DNA of 64,000 bases from Gossypium raimondii (taxonomy: Eukaryota > Streptophyta > Magnoliopsida > Malvales > Malvaceae). The notes under the pieces are model-generated. The model did no database searches, had not been told where the DNA came from, and saw only the letters and a list, made by a program, of their open reading frames with translations. The translations under genes were made by a program, and so were the position numbers. This document shows, in pieces, positions 35,727-49,986 of this stretch (position 1 is its first letter; the number at the start of each line of letters is the position of its first letter). The stretch lies in contig NC_068569.1 in assembly GCF_025698545.1 (NCBI RefSeq), positions 5,704,001-5,768,000 of the forward strand, read 5' to 3'.

Positions 35727-38602
35727 ATGTTTTTTTTTTTGAAAAAAAAAAAAGCATACGATTGGGAAATATTCCCCTAGGGAAGGAGTCTGAAACCATA
35801 TTTTTGGCAATGGCTTACAAATTGCTATTATCCATGTATAAGATATGAATATGTGTTTATATTTTAAATATTTATATATATATTATTCACATAGACATGA
35901 ATATCTGAAAATAAATAGTAACATTTTAAAAGAAAACTAGATTCTGGTTATAAATCTACCATTAATGAAACTATCATCTCGAAGAAGAAACCCAATCCTG
36001 CACTCATTTGCATTACCAATAAAATTGATTGATGATGAATTATGCCCGCCATTAATACATTAGATCCATTCTCAGTGGATTTAATAAATTTTAACTATTT
36101 CAAAAAAGTGACGTAAAATAAAAAAGGAAACGAGAAACTACAAACATATAACACAAATATTAGCGTTAATTGAGATCAATCATAGAGCTGGTATTTGGTT
36201 GTCTGTCTTTGCTGCTGTGTCTAATATTTATAAAATTATGTTATTATAATATTTAAAATGATAGTTCAAATATATGTAAAAATTTAGGGGAAATGACTAT
36301 GCATTTTATTTTGAACACATATTTGTATGTCAATTGTAGAGTCTTTGTTGTTATATCTAATATCTATGGAATTGTGTTATTTTAATTCCTAATATATCAT
36401 ACCAACATATGAAAATATAATTGTTCAAGTAGATTAAACATATATTTATATGACGAATCCAAAATAGATAAAAACTCTACTTTTTAACTTAACTTTGAAA
36501 ATGTTCATAAAAGTAAAGGCAATAAGCTAAGAAAAGGGTGCTTCTATGTTACCATTGGCTTCATACATGCTCTCCTATCTCCATTGATGTTGAGCTACAA
36601 AAGATCCGAAACATCAAACCCACAAAATCAACTTTGCAATTTTACTATGCAGTGATACAAGTTACCAACCCCAATCCTTCGTATTCCTCTATAAGAGAAT
36701 CACAAATACTAAAATTTTTAGAAGGAAAAACCAACAAAAGTTTATTAATAAACGCGTACCAGTTTTTTAATTCTGATTACAGAGTTGAAGAATTTTATAC
36801 TTATACAAATCATGTAAAATATGAGATGAATTCACGACAAGACATGACATGAAATAAAAGTTAATATGAACACGACATAAATATATTAATATATATAAAT
36901 TTTATATAAAATAGATTACTAACATATAAATAGTTGTATAAATTTATGGTACTTTGAACACAAAATATATAGCACAAACAATAACAAGTCAACCTATATT
37001 ATTTTTATCTAAATTGAATTATTCTAACAAATATGCAAATATGACATTATAAAGAAACAACACAAAATTTATACCAAAAAACAAAATCATTTCCAATTGA
37101 ATTATGTTTATAAACCATGAAAAATAGTAATATGAAATAAATTGAAATATTATATGAAAGCAACATAGAAAAATTCAATGTAAAATGAGATGAATAATAC
37201 ACAAAAACCAGATGCATTAACATACACAAAATTATATGGTCCACACTCCACACGATATAATTTTATTTACGCCTTGGGCTTAATGTTTTGTCCTTTTTTG
37301 GGCTTTGTTCTTGTTGCTTGTATCTGATCCTATTTGGGCTTAATGTCTCATTCTTGGGCATAGATTAAACTGGTCAGTGAATTAGAAAACCCTTGCGAGA
37401 TCACACTCATTTATTCGTCGCAATCGGATAAATGACTGAAACCTTGTTGTATGGTGATCATTCCTCTCCCAATTTCACCGGTAGAAGGACAATCAATCAT
37501 TTTTTTTTTATTTCGAGGATGCTCTCTGTAGGTTTTTGCCACTACGATGGCTTCTTGTTTTATGTTTCCCACTTTGGATATTTTGTATCTTGTTGTTATG
37601 ATGAAATGAAAAGCTTTTTTATGACCAAAAAAAATGATAAAAATATTAAAAAAATTATGATGTTGTTGGTTCAGATCCTATCAAGCACATTTTTTTAAAA
37701 AAAAGTTTCACATTATTTTAAATGATAAAAATATTCCTACAATAATATTTATTATTTTATGAAGGAGGAATTTTGATAATTGCTCAACTGAATTGAAACT
37801 CATATCAACACAATGACCCCTCAAAATATAATATAAATATAGATAAAATAAATCAATAACATGTATTGAGTTGAAATGACAAATATTACTAGAACATATG
37901 TTTAGTATTCTATAAAAAAAAATCTTCAACAATTATTCAATTAAATTGAAATTCAATTAAAGATGATATCAACTCAATAAAACCTTTAAATAACCAATAA
38001 ATATATATTAGCGACATTTTTAAAAAATATTCCCCCGTTCCTCCCTCCTTTCCATGACTAAAAACCTCGACAATGATAAATTTCCATTCCATACATGTCC
38101 TGTCATTTATAAATAATGAGTCAATTAAAGCCTCTGGACAGCTTTTTCAATAAAATTATGTAGGTAGGTATAACTGTATTTATGTAAAATCAATCCTTTT
38201 CAAGCCAATATTTTCCACGATGAAACCATTTACCGTCTGTAACAGAAAGTGGAACGTCCATAGGCATCATATGGCAACATCATTTGAAAATATAATTGCA
38301 TGTTTATTGATCACGAGAAAGTTAAACACAAAAATCATTTGAAAACACGATCGTCACAACCTATATAAAAAAAATCATTAACATATATTTATCTAAATAA
38401 GTAGTATTTATCGTATTAAAATTTATAAAAATATATATATTTGTGAGAATAACATAACACAAATAGATGTAAACCACAATCGCACCATTTTTTTCCTATG
38501 CCAAATTTATGAACATAAACACTCTCGTGTTATGAACATACATTTATTAGAAGCCAAAATTCATTTGAACAAAAATGTGGCACTGCACTAGGCCCATTCC
38601 CC
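35727..38602. other. AT-rich intergenic DNA, nothing recognised
   Basis: About 2.9 kb without a supported gene, RNA or repeat. Open frames such as 36538-36852 (plus) have no family motif and read like random AT-rich translation. Confidence 0.35.
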
Positions 38603-38740
38603 TTTATTGTGTATCCACAAAATCTCATGAAATGGAAACTCGGAGTAGGCAATTCTATTTCTTTTCTTGTATTTATTGTGTATCCGCAAAATCTCATGAA
38701 ATGGAAACTCGAAGTAGGCAATTCTATTTCTTTTCTTGTA
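38603..38740. repeat. Tandem duplication, 69-bp unit, in the RNL 3' flank
   Basis: Two copies (38603-38671 and 38672-38740) of a unit containing TGTGTATCCACAAAATCTC, GAAATGGAAACTC and GTAGGCAATTC, with only a few differences. It begins 80 bases past the RNL stop codon, so it probably lies in the 3' UTR. Confidence 0.8.
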
Positions 38741-38819
38741 TACCCAATTTGATCCGATTCCAGCCCGATTCATGAGCAACTCTCATGAGCTAATGTAGAA
38801 AGGGTCATATACAGCGTTC

Positions 38820-41800
38820 TCAGTAAAATTCCACTGTACCTGATACGGTGAGTGGTGGGTTGATTTCAACAACAGTAGCCTTCCCTTCTGAGAGCAATTG
38901 CGGTAATGTGTTGGCCTCCTTGGGCGGCACTCCTTCCCCAGTCCATATGGTAACATGGGGCCATTCATTTTTCGACACTATCTTTTCGTCGTCAATGGAA
39001 CCAAGTTGGGCCTGAAGTGCGGCCATTTTATCAGTGAACAGAAGAGCATTCAGTTCCACAGGAACCTGACGGTGGAGGTATAGACCATAACTAGCCACAG
39101 CTGAGACACCATGACTTTTCTTGTGAGCCAGAGTCACATGAGCCTTCCTGAGGAAGTTGTCCATAGGTTTGTCCTTGAGGAATGCTTCAGCTTTGGAGTT
39201 CATACCAGACAACTGTTCCATTTAAAGGAATTATGTCACTCAGATTTCTGTTGAAGAAACTCTGGGAAGTTTTGTGGACAAAAAAGAAAAGAATTGATCA
39301 CCTTGTTAAGGAGCCCCTGGATTTCTGCAGCAGGCAAGTCGACAGCAGCAAAAACAACAGTTCCAAGCTTCCTCTTCTCAGTACTTGGTATGGTGTAGTC
39401 ACCCTTTGCTATCTTTCTCAGCTGTTCCGAGACTTGCTGAACTGCAAACTCAAATGGAACCTGACAAGAAACTGCTGTGAGGCGAGCCATAAACTAAGAA
39501 TTTTTTAAGAAAATAGAAGTGGCGAAAGCCTCCCACTTTCTTATTTTTTGTTTCTGAATGCTAGTAGAAGATGAGATGATGATAATGATCTTGACCTGAA
39601 TAGAATTAAGATATTCAGCATTGGCAGATAAAGTGTCCCTTAATTTCTTCTCCCATTTAGCCCACTCCTGTACATATGAACCCTTATTCGACTCCCATCT
39701 AAGGAAACAAGAAGAAAAAAGGGGATGTAAATATATCCATCACTAACAAGTAATAATAGTGCCACCAATAAAAAGCCTATAATAGAAATCGACATGACTA
39801 TGATCAGTTCAGGGCCCATTTATCGGGAAGCACAATTTTTGCAACCTACATTTATCTTGTCTTTTTTGATCCACTAGTTTTATTCACTGGTATGTTGAAA
39901 AAGACTACTTGTCGTAGGAAACAATACGTCCTAAAGTTTTTAAAAAAATCATAACTATTTTGAGCAACCGTATAGTTGTATAGACATTTTTACCAACCTT
40001 CCATGTCTCTCAGTGTGAAGATTGTATAGATTTAATCCCTCCTCCAGAACTGATATCAAAGAAGCAGGTAGGGGACTCCTGCAGTTGGAACAATATACAA
40101 AACATTAGTAAAATAAAGAAAGTGAGAAATAAATGTCATTCAGTTTCATTTCATACGATGAGAGAATTTTATCATATATTTGGTAAAGGGAGGGATCACA
40201 AAAAAATACTGTAAAGTCAATACTACAGGATAGTACAATCATACAGTTAAAAAGTAGCTGGATAATTACAAACATTTTATTCTTTTCCCTTTTTATTGTT
40301 AAAGAGGCTGGTTGCCACCACCTTTACTTTGCCATTGCCTTATTTTTTGTTTTTTAAATCGACTTTTTATCGGTTTCTCTTAAACTTTAAATATATGTCC
40401 TTGTTATTAATATTCATTTTATTTCTATCTCCCTCAATCTTTTTAATGGTAGCTTCATTTATTAGAATAAAAAACATCAAATTATTAAAATAGTTAACTA
40501 GTATAGGGGCCAATATTCTCACCTGTCAGGTTTCAGCAATGGTATCTTGACAAGAGAGCCAAAACGTTCAACCAATTCATCCTCAAAATATTTGCGACTC
40601 TAAATATTTGAGCAGTTGTTAGAAAAGCTTTATGCGAAAGAGAACCAAGACCATACTTGGAACAGTATAAAGTACCTTTCCATCATAAAGGTGATAAAAC
40701 ATTAGCATCACATAGCCAACATTTGGAGATGACTTGTCAAGATTACCCTAGAATTTAATGAATTGAGCAAGTGTTAGATAGATGGTAACAATTGGGAATG
40801 TGATGCTTAAAGAAAGGCGATTGAGTACCGGATGATTGTCTCGTTGAAGCACACGAAACATGAAAACAGCTAATGCATCAAGAGCAAATGGATTTGAGTC
40901 GGTCCCTGCAAGTTGATAGAGAAACTCAACTAAGGCTGAGATAATTGATGAATAAACATACGTTTCTTGGACTCCCAACTTTTCTAACGAGCGTAAATAC
41001 AGGGTTATCTTTTGCTGTCAGTGTGCCATGCATATCTGAAACCTCTACAAAATCATCAAACAGGTAATAGCTACCTTGTGAACACAATGTTGGTTAGATC
41101 TTGGATTTGCTTCACTTCAATAACTTGGTTTTGTTTTTCTTCTACTTAAGCTTTAGCTAAATGCCAGTTGGCACCAAAAATAGCCGAATTTGAACTAAAA
41201 CTAGAATGAGACTTAAAATGACTTACTTTTTGAAAGGTGTCGTATTCTTAAGCCTAAGCTAAATACCAATGGACAAAAGAGAGATACAGATGCCTTTCAA
41301 GCTTATTCTTTCAAATATTGCAAAAAAAGGTTGAAATCTTATTAGTCAAAACTCTTATGAATATTGGCATAAAAATTAGTCAAATTTAGAACTAAAAGTA
41401 GAGTGAGACTTAAAATGACTTACTTTCCAAAAGGTGTCAAATATTTAGACAAAAATTATAACAACTTAGATGCAGATACTGAAAAGGAAAACAAAAATGG
41501 TTTGGCGTCTTATAACTAATTCAAATAGTCAGTCCAGTGAATATAATAATCTTCTAGAACTTTAATTTACTTGTTCTACATAAACCCTTTAGTTTACTTA
41601 ATCTTATATGCCAAGTATCTTAGGCACCACAATCAGTAATATACATTAGTACAAGTATATTAAGTCAGACTTCTATTTACATTTTTCTCAAGGTAAGGGG
41701 ATTCAACCGAGATGTAACAACATGGCTCAAAAGTGACAGAAACGACTCAAATCTAAAAACTTCGAGACAACCAAAAATGAAGCTTTGTTCTTTTCCTAGG

Positions 41801-44800
41801 ATGGGGAAACTAGCTTATATGTTGAATAACCCAAGACCCAACCCATGCAAAACAACTTGAGTGATAAAATGACCAACTCTAACCCATTTGTTTTCCTTTG
41901 GGCCCCAACAAAAGAAACAAGGACAATTTTTAAGACAACCATATGCAGACAAAATATACTAGCAACCAAATGATGAAATGCACCCGGAGGGTTTAACTTT
42001 CACAACAAATAAGGGGGGGGGGGAATTATTGGCATAAGATATATAACCTTCAGAATCAGGTATGACTGGAACAGCTGAAGCTCTGGTGCTATGGCACATG
42101 TTCTCAATCTGCACATACAAAAAGGACCATGAAAATAATTTTTGTAGAATCCTAAAAACCTAAATTATAGCTAAATCAAAAAACAAAATATCCAATACGC
42201 TCACACTTTTCAAATTCCAGGCATTTCGGGTCTTTACATCCCTACTTTTTTTTGCAGTGATACAATACTAATAATAAGAAAATCCTTACTATCTCCAGAG
42301 TCAAGCATACAGACTATGACAACCCAAAAAGAATTGGAGATTTGTGTCCGCTACTGTTATAAAATATACCTCATGCCAAACTAAATGAACTTCTGAACTA
42401 GCTTAAATATGTAGTCAGATCTACAACCTAGTACACAATTCCTATGAAAGATGTTGTAATCAAACCATAACATTCATGCAGCCAATTAGGTTTTGAGAAT
42501 CTAAAAACTTGATCATTTTCTCATTTCACTACTAGAGGAGGTTTCAGACATGAACTTCTTGTTGGACTGAGATCAAATCAATTTAACCTTAAGTTACTTA
42601 AGAGGTAATCATGCTGTTCCAAGCTTACATTCGTCTAGTAGTGAGCAAGAAAGCAAAATCAACCATAACTGTCGAATTGGCTTACTTTACTATTAAAGGC
42701 ATTCCTATTATATGCACGAGTTCCCATTCCCCTTTTCCCTATGTAAATCTATCATCTCATTATACAAGTACAAAATCCCGTCTAAAATAATTTGAATGGC
42801 TATCTTTTCCGTTAAAAGGCATGGATATCATCTACAATATATCCATTTATGACTGATAGTTCTTTTGTCAAATAAAAGACATATCAACATGTAATCACTT
42901 TCACCATACGTACAGAGCATATATATGTATATTTTTTTTTTTGGGGGGTGGGGTTTAATCTTTCAAACGATGTGTCAACTTCATCCATATAACCCTTTTG
43001 ATCATTAAAATAAGAATCAAGAAATACCATCACTTGCATATAGGGTATGAATATTCAGTAAAAGTATACGACTTAGTACTTTTGAGTACAGCTCTCAAAA
43101 GTTGACAATTTGGTGTAACAATACAGTTACTGTCAGTCTAAACCCTCTTCTTATTTATCTTTGTTAACTTCATCGAAACAATGCACGGAACATGTCTCAA
43201 AAGATGAGAATTACCTGTTTCCAAACTTCCTCATTTGGTGCATTCTTATCTGCAAGAATTATAGAATATGGCTTTTTCCGGCACTCATCAGCTATTTTGG
43301 GCCAATATCTTCCTGTTAATACAAAAAAGCATAACCTCAATTACATCAAGTAATTCATAACAAATCAATAACACACATTACTTTGATCAAACCCCCAAAT
43401 AAAGCTCCCCTTCCTTTTGAAGCACCAATGTAAAATGTGACAAAAAATTCCAACAAGATACCTTGCATATATCAACAATGTTAAAAAAAAAATTCTAACA
43501 ATTTAGCTAATTTTTCAAGAAACATTTTGATAGACCGTACAAAACAAATTGCTTATTACTTTAACCAATAATTGATATACTGATCCCGAACAACCATCGA
43601 CATACAAAAGTTAATGCTGCCAACACCCCAACCACTCTGCATTATCAGAGAAGAAAGAACAGAGAGAAAGGTCCTAGATAGACATAGGCTGTACAAAACA
43701 AATTGCTTATTACTTTAACCAATAATTGATATACTGATCCCGAACAACCATTGACATACAAAAGTTAATGCTGCCAACACCCCAACCACTCTGCATTATC
43801 AGAGAAGAAAGAACAGAGAGAAAGGTCCTAGATAGACATAGGCATAAAAAAGTTCAAGAAACTCATGTTAACTAGAGAGGAATGTTTTCGAACCACCAAA
43901 GCTTACAAATACGGAAAGCATTATGGGTCAATTTCACATTTATTATATACCTTTGATAAGGTCACCCATCAAACTCTGAACTGGTCGATCATCTCCAAGT
44001 CGTCCAGGGGTATTTAATAGTTCTTTGCAAAGTGCAGACTTTGCACAACCAGGTATTCCTGACAATGGTAATCATATTAAGATCAATGCACAGACAAAAA
44101 TTGAAAATAGTCAAAAGAATAAAATATGAAATCTTGAATCACATATGACAAAATCAATAAATCTTCAATAAAACTTCTTAGGACTTCTATTCAAATAACA
44201 TATTATGTCAATTAAAATGCCTACGGACACTGAAGAGAGCTTCTAAGCAGTTTCTAGCTTTGTGGCAGCTCAGATAAAATTTGAGTTTTTTCCTCCTCTA
44301 TTGCAACCAAATCACACTATTGCACACATGAACTAAATCATCCACATATTTAGCGACCTATTACCTATCAATAATAACTACTCAACCATGTACATAGGAA
44401 ACTGGTCAGAACAGTTCCTTATACATTTGTATCAAGCATCAGCAATCCTTTTACAATTTTCAATATCACATTCTTCGAACTTGGTAATTAATGGAAAATT
44501 TGAAAATACTCAACCTATTTTACAATACAAATGCAAGAAAATATATATTGAATGGTCTACATTTTAAACTTGAATTCTGGTAACAAAGGGACAAAAGTTT
44601 GTATGTTATCTAAGTTTTCTTACTAGCATGTTATTTTGAATAAACAATTATAATAAATCATTGATCACAGACAATCTATAGCAGGGGAAAAAGAAAAGTT
44701 TGCCAAAAAAATCAGAGCCTTGAGTAAACCAAAAGGACTCTGGAAGGTACAAAAGACAATCTTAGTTTATTTTCTAAAAAATTCGTCTGGACTGCATGAC

Positions 44801-47800
44801 CCACTAAGTTGAGCCTAAGAATGCACTTTTTGACGAGTGTTAAGGAATTCCAGGATCCTATGATCTATTCTAAAAAAAACCTTTTGCCTTCAACAACATA
44901 AAGTCCCAACTTTTAGCAACAAAAAGAGAAATATCATAAAACTCAGATATTAAGGCACCAAATTAGTGAGCTTCAATGGATGCGAACTGCATCAATAACA
45001 GTAGAAGTATTATCAACAAGAAAGAGAAGTGGGGCTACAGCCAATTGGAAAATTCATATTACCTGGGAAAAATACAATCAAACCCTCCGTTTTCTGAATA
45101 GTGTCCTTAACTGAGGGGCTAAGACTTGCTGGTGCTTCCTCCCGTTCTGTCGCAAGATCACCCTCTTCATCCATGCCTCCTTCAACAACTGCCAAGAAAT
45201 CTTCAGTCTTTACCAAGTTCCCAGCAGATCCAATTAGTGCCTGATTCTCTGGACTGCGTTTTGCATACTGTTCAAGAAATGGCTCAGCTTCAGAAAGGTA
45301 TATTGCTGATGATAATTGCCTGTTTCCACATTTCCTTCGAATGTACACAGCCCTGGAATTAAGGCTGGAAATATAAACAAAAGCCAAAGGGACGTACTAG
45401 AGAATGAAAAATGAAATCACATCCAAGAACACAAAATTATACTTTCACATTACCATTCATCAAGCATCTTGCTGAGTTCTCTCTGCTTTCCTGCTGAAGT
45501 GCCCCAAATCTTCATTTGCCTAAATACCAGAAAGGGATAAGTTTTCCATAAATGAGCTTAACTGAAGTCCACTATACAGATTTTATGGATTTACTTGAGG
45601 ATTCAAAAATGAAAACATCATGAGAGGAAAAACTTTGTAGCTTATATATGTCTGTATATCACCAGAAAAAACGAACAGTTCATAACATGCTAGAAATTAG
45701 AGAGGAGGCCGGAAAGCTAATGCTTAACATGGGAGAACGAGACTGTGAGAGAGAGATGCCTCAACATCTGAGCATGATTACCATCTAAAACCAAGAACCA
45801 ATGCCTCCTACATATCATTATACAACTCCCCCCAATTTTTTGCTACTTACTTTCACTAAATAGTATAGCATCACACTATTTAACTTTCCTTTCAAACCTT
45901 ACCTAAGGTAGTAAGCCCTGTAAGCAGCTGGACCATCCTTGAAAAGAATCGACAACCCATTGCGGATCAGAAATGTTCTCAACTGGTAAGGGCAAAGCAG
46001 GATGAAAATCAGACTCTCAAGGAGTATCACATGAAAATTACTAATTAGGAGAACTGGAAAATTAAAACCAAGTAATAAATCAAACTTTCTTGAAACAAAT
46101 GTTCATCCCCTGGCAATTCATCTCTCATACAAATAATACAGCAGAAACACCTTGCTCTGATAACTATTACATAGTATTACTATGTCGCGAGCAAAACAAA
46201 AAAAAAAACAGAATTAGAACAGAGGAACACTTCACAATGCTTAAAAGGCTAAAGGATCATTGCAGAAGGCCAAATCATAACCCCCTATCCCTTTAATAAT
46301 TAAAGGGAAGCTCATCGAATGAAGAGATTCATAAAGTATACCTTATATGTAAGAAACTTCAGTTTAATCATTAGATTTGCATCTTCATTGGCTAAACCAT
46401 CTATTGTGGATCTGCTACTTCCATTATTTACATGTCCTACTATATCATTGTTGCTTTTTGCAATTCCAGCAGCTCGTTCCTTGTTTGCCTTGAACAAATT
46501 AACATCAACAAAAAAACCTAAGAGAAAACAGAGAGCATGAGAATAACTAATTTTTTTCTAACTTAGGGTAGTTTTCTTCAATGCTTTTAAAGGAAAGAAG
46601 GAATGGAAAGTAACATCATCACACAGGTAAAAGAATAACATCAACATATAAGTCAATTCAATAATTTGCTACCATGCTGTTCTTGGCCCTCACTGTAAAT
46701 TCAATGGACTTCCATCTCTTTCCCAAAATACATAGCCATTTTTCTCAATTATTTTGGTTTTTTCCACCATTGAAAGCCAATACATTTCTAGGATTCCCAT
46801 GGTAAACAAGTATATCATTCAGGTGAAGACTAACAACAAAAAGGTTTACAACAAAGTCAATCAAATTCCACCCCTTGTCTTACCATCAGTCTGTTTCATG
46901 TTACCATTGCACAATTAGAGATGAAAATATTTTAACTGATCAATCAATTTCTGGTTTAGGTTTCCTGAACTGCATAATACTATTCACTTTATCAATAGAG
47001 TAGTTCTTCCAATAATAAGATTGTCAAGCAATCCCTCTATGAATAAAAATTTGAACCCTAATCATGTAAACTGTTACTCAGCCTTTTTTTTTCTGCAGAC
47101 AGAACATATAGGTACCATTATCATATGAGCTGAAGTTGCAAAAATTATTTTATTTTTAGGCAACTTGCAAGAAATAACATATATTACAAACAGAAGGAAA
47201 AGCTCATGAAGCATGGAGACAAGATGTAGCAAAATGCTCCAAAAATTACAATCAAATTCTCCTCAATTTCGGGAGCACCAAATACTCACAATCATGTTCC
47301 TAAAGACTTCAACATGAATCTATCATTTAAAATGGTATCTAGATCAATTATCTTTACCTCGATAAAGAGGCCACAATCCTGGCTTGTGCCTGAAACATTC
47401 CAATTTTTTGCTCAATAAGAAAATGCAAAGGAACATGAATTTTAAAGTTCCCATGCAAAGGAACAGAAAAAAGGATGCCCATAAATAAGGAAATTAAGGA
47501 TTAAAGAAATACCTCATCTCCTTTTGATAACGCCTAAATCCCGAGTCACTATGGACATGAATGACCATTTTATAGAAAAGGTTGTCACTTGACATAGATT
47601 CAGCTTTGTGGAAGTTATGATAACATTTGAATGCAGCTGGAAAACGTTTTTCTTTCATCAAACGAATCATTTCCTGGATTAAAAAAATCAAATTATTATT
47701 TTGCATGTAAATTATACCTGGAAGCACGATATGAAAACCAAAATTCAATGGATGAAGTAAGCTAAATTGGCTACTCAAAGGGAATGCTTGCTGCCACCAC

Positions 47801-49933
47801 AAAGGCAGAACCATAGGGCTTCAATTTCTGCTAGGTCGGTTAATAAACAAAGATGGTAACAGTATTTTGCTGCTCTTTCACATAGATAACAAAATATGAA
47901 GGGAACATGACATATGGGCCACTTTTAGCTCAAGTTTATTGGTTTGCTTCATTGCAGGTTTTAGGCTGTTTAGTGTTGACTATTGGGTGAAGTAACTAAA
48001 TATAGGAGGTTATTCAGGGTTCAATTTCAGGTAGGTTGAATATGCACAAGCTGTACATGTGGAAGAAAGGGAGAGCAGAGAGCAGCCTAACCTGCAACTT
48101 AGCAGTTGAATAATCAGCAGGATGAGCTTGCAAAAATTTTGTAAGTACAGATCTGTCTGCATTTCTTGAATGTGAATCACACCAGTCTGAATGATCAGGA
48201 CAAAAGGAAGAACCAACTTTTAGAAGGAGGGCCTTTATTTGCTGCAGTGGTGATTTCAAGAAAAAAAAAGATTCACAACAAAAAAAATCCTAATTGATAA
48301 GAATTTATTTAATCAAAAGTGTGAAAAAAATAAAAACAGAATACAAAGTACAGCATTTGATTAAGGAAATTCCATGTCACCTGTTTTTCATCCAACCTAT
48401 TTGCAGCACAAATTTCCCTTAGACTTGGTCCCAAATCCATGCCAGCTGCAAGAAGCAGGGAAATTCCATAATTCAAAAGCAGAACTAAGTAGTTTTGACC
48501 AAAGAGATACACGTCTTTTAACAACCAAAGTAATAAACTACTTATCCATCCATGATGAAACAGAAAACTCAACTAAAGGGGGTGAGAAAGAGACATTCAT
48601 GTAACCATATAAAGAATCAATAAAAAAATGCAAGGAATGACACCACAGTTAAGAATTATAGTCCGTAGGTTTTACTAGAAGCTAAGGAATCAAGAAATGA
48701 AGGAACAGCCCCTATGAAGAATGCTTATGTAGGCATACATAAGGGTGTACGTAAAATCAGGGTTTAGACCAGTTGGTTCATACAACCACCTTTACGACGT
48801 GGCATCTTGCATGCCTGAGGTTAATTCCAGCACTAACAACCCGTTCTCTATCCCCAGGATACAGCCTCCTTGTACCAAAAAAGGGTAAGGCCGTCACGGT
48901 GATTGCACTTTTTGACGAGGTATTAAACCATTTGGTTGAAGCATATCAGCATCACTCATTATTCGCTTTCTAGATAGTTCAGTCTGCTTCTAACTATAAA
49001 CCATAGTTCAGTCTGCTTCTAACTATAAACCAAGATGTCCTTCTCTTCTGAATGTATTAAAGAGTGGTTTTTTTTTTTTTTTTTTTGAAAAGAAAGGAAA
49101 GGGGATAAAAGACATAGATATCTTCGCAAGAGAGTTACTTGAGCAACAAAGAACATAAACAAAATGCATGAGAATTACAGCATCATACCTCCGTCAGCAG
49201 ATGGGGGAGGGTGATCTTTCAAGACCTCCTCCATATGTTTTGAGCTCTCATGACTTACAATACGAGCAACAAGACCCTCCAAGATTTCTCCCTGCACTGT
49301 AATATGATCTTTTGAACCTGCAAGTCAACAAAATAGGGATTGAATATTGCTCAAATGCTTCACAATAAAATCATTTGAAGTTACAAAAGAAAAGAACTCC
49401 AACATGGAATCCTATAACACTGCACCAACTTTTGAGTATGCTAAAAAGAAAATTTTGAAGAACGTAAACAAAGGTACTATTTAGCATACGCTAGGCGATA
49501 AGACTCCATATTGCCCCGGATAAATGTACAAAAATATGCTCACCTCAGTTAAGTAAGCCACAATTTTGAAAAAAAGAAAATCTATAAAAAAGAAATTCTA
49601 GGTATCATGTCTAGAAATCTTGAAGTATATGATCATTTAATAACAATAAAGAGTTCATCACCTGCTTAATGTGTTTTAATGATCAACTGTTGCATGATTA
49701 AGCAAAAGTCATCATTACATACTAGCCCATAGCAAACAAAGAGATTAAAGGGATATACTTAAGTCAAACATGCCCTCCCTACGCATTTTACCTTATGACT
49801 ACATATAGTACATTAATTACCATCTATTCCTTCACCCTACTTTCTCATTTCAATACTCCCTCAGGGTGGTAACCAATGGCCTTGATCCATATAACGTGGA
49901 ATTAATTGTTGATATGATTCTTTGATAGTAAGA

Positions 49934-49986
<53 letters not shown>

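Noticed and set aside
36538..36852. 104-codon plus-strand open frame
   Set aside because: No motif, no flanking exons and AT-rich amino-acid composition.
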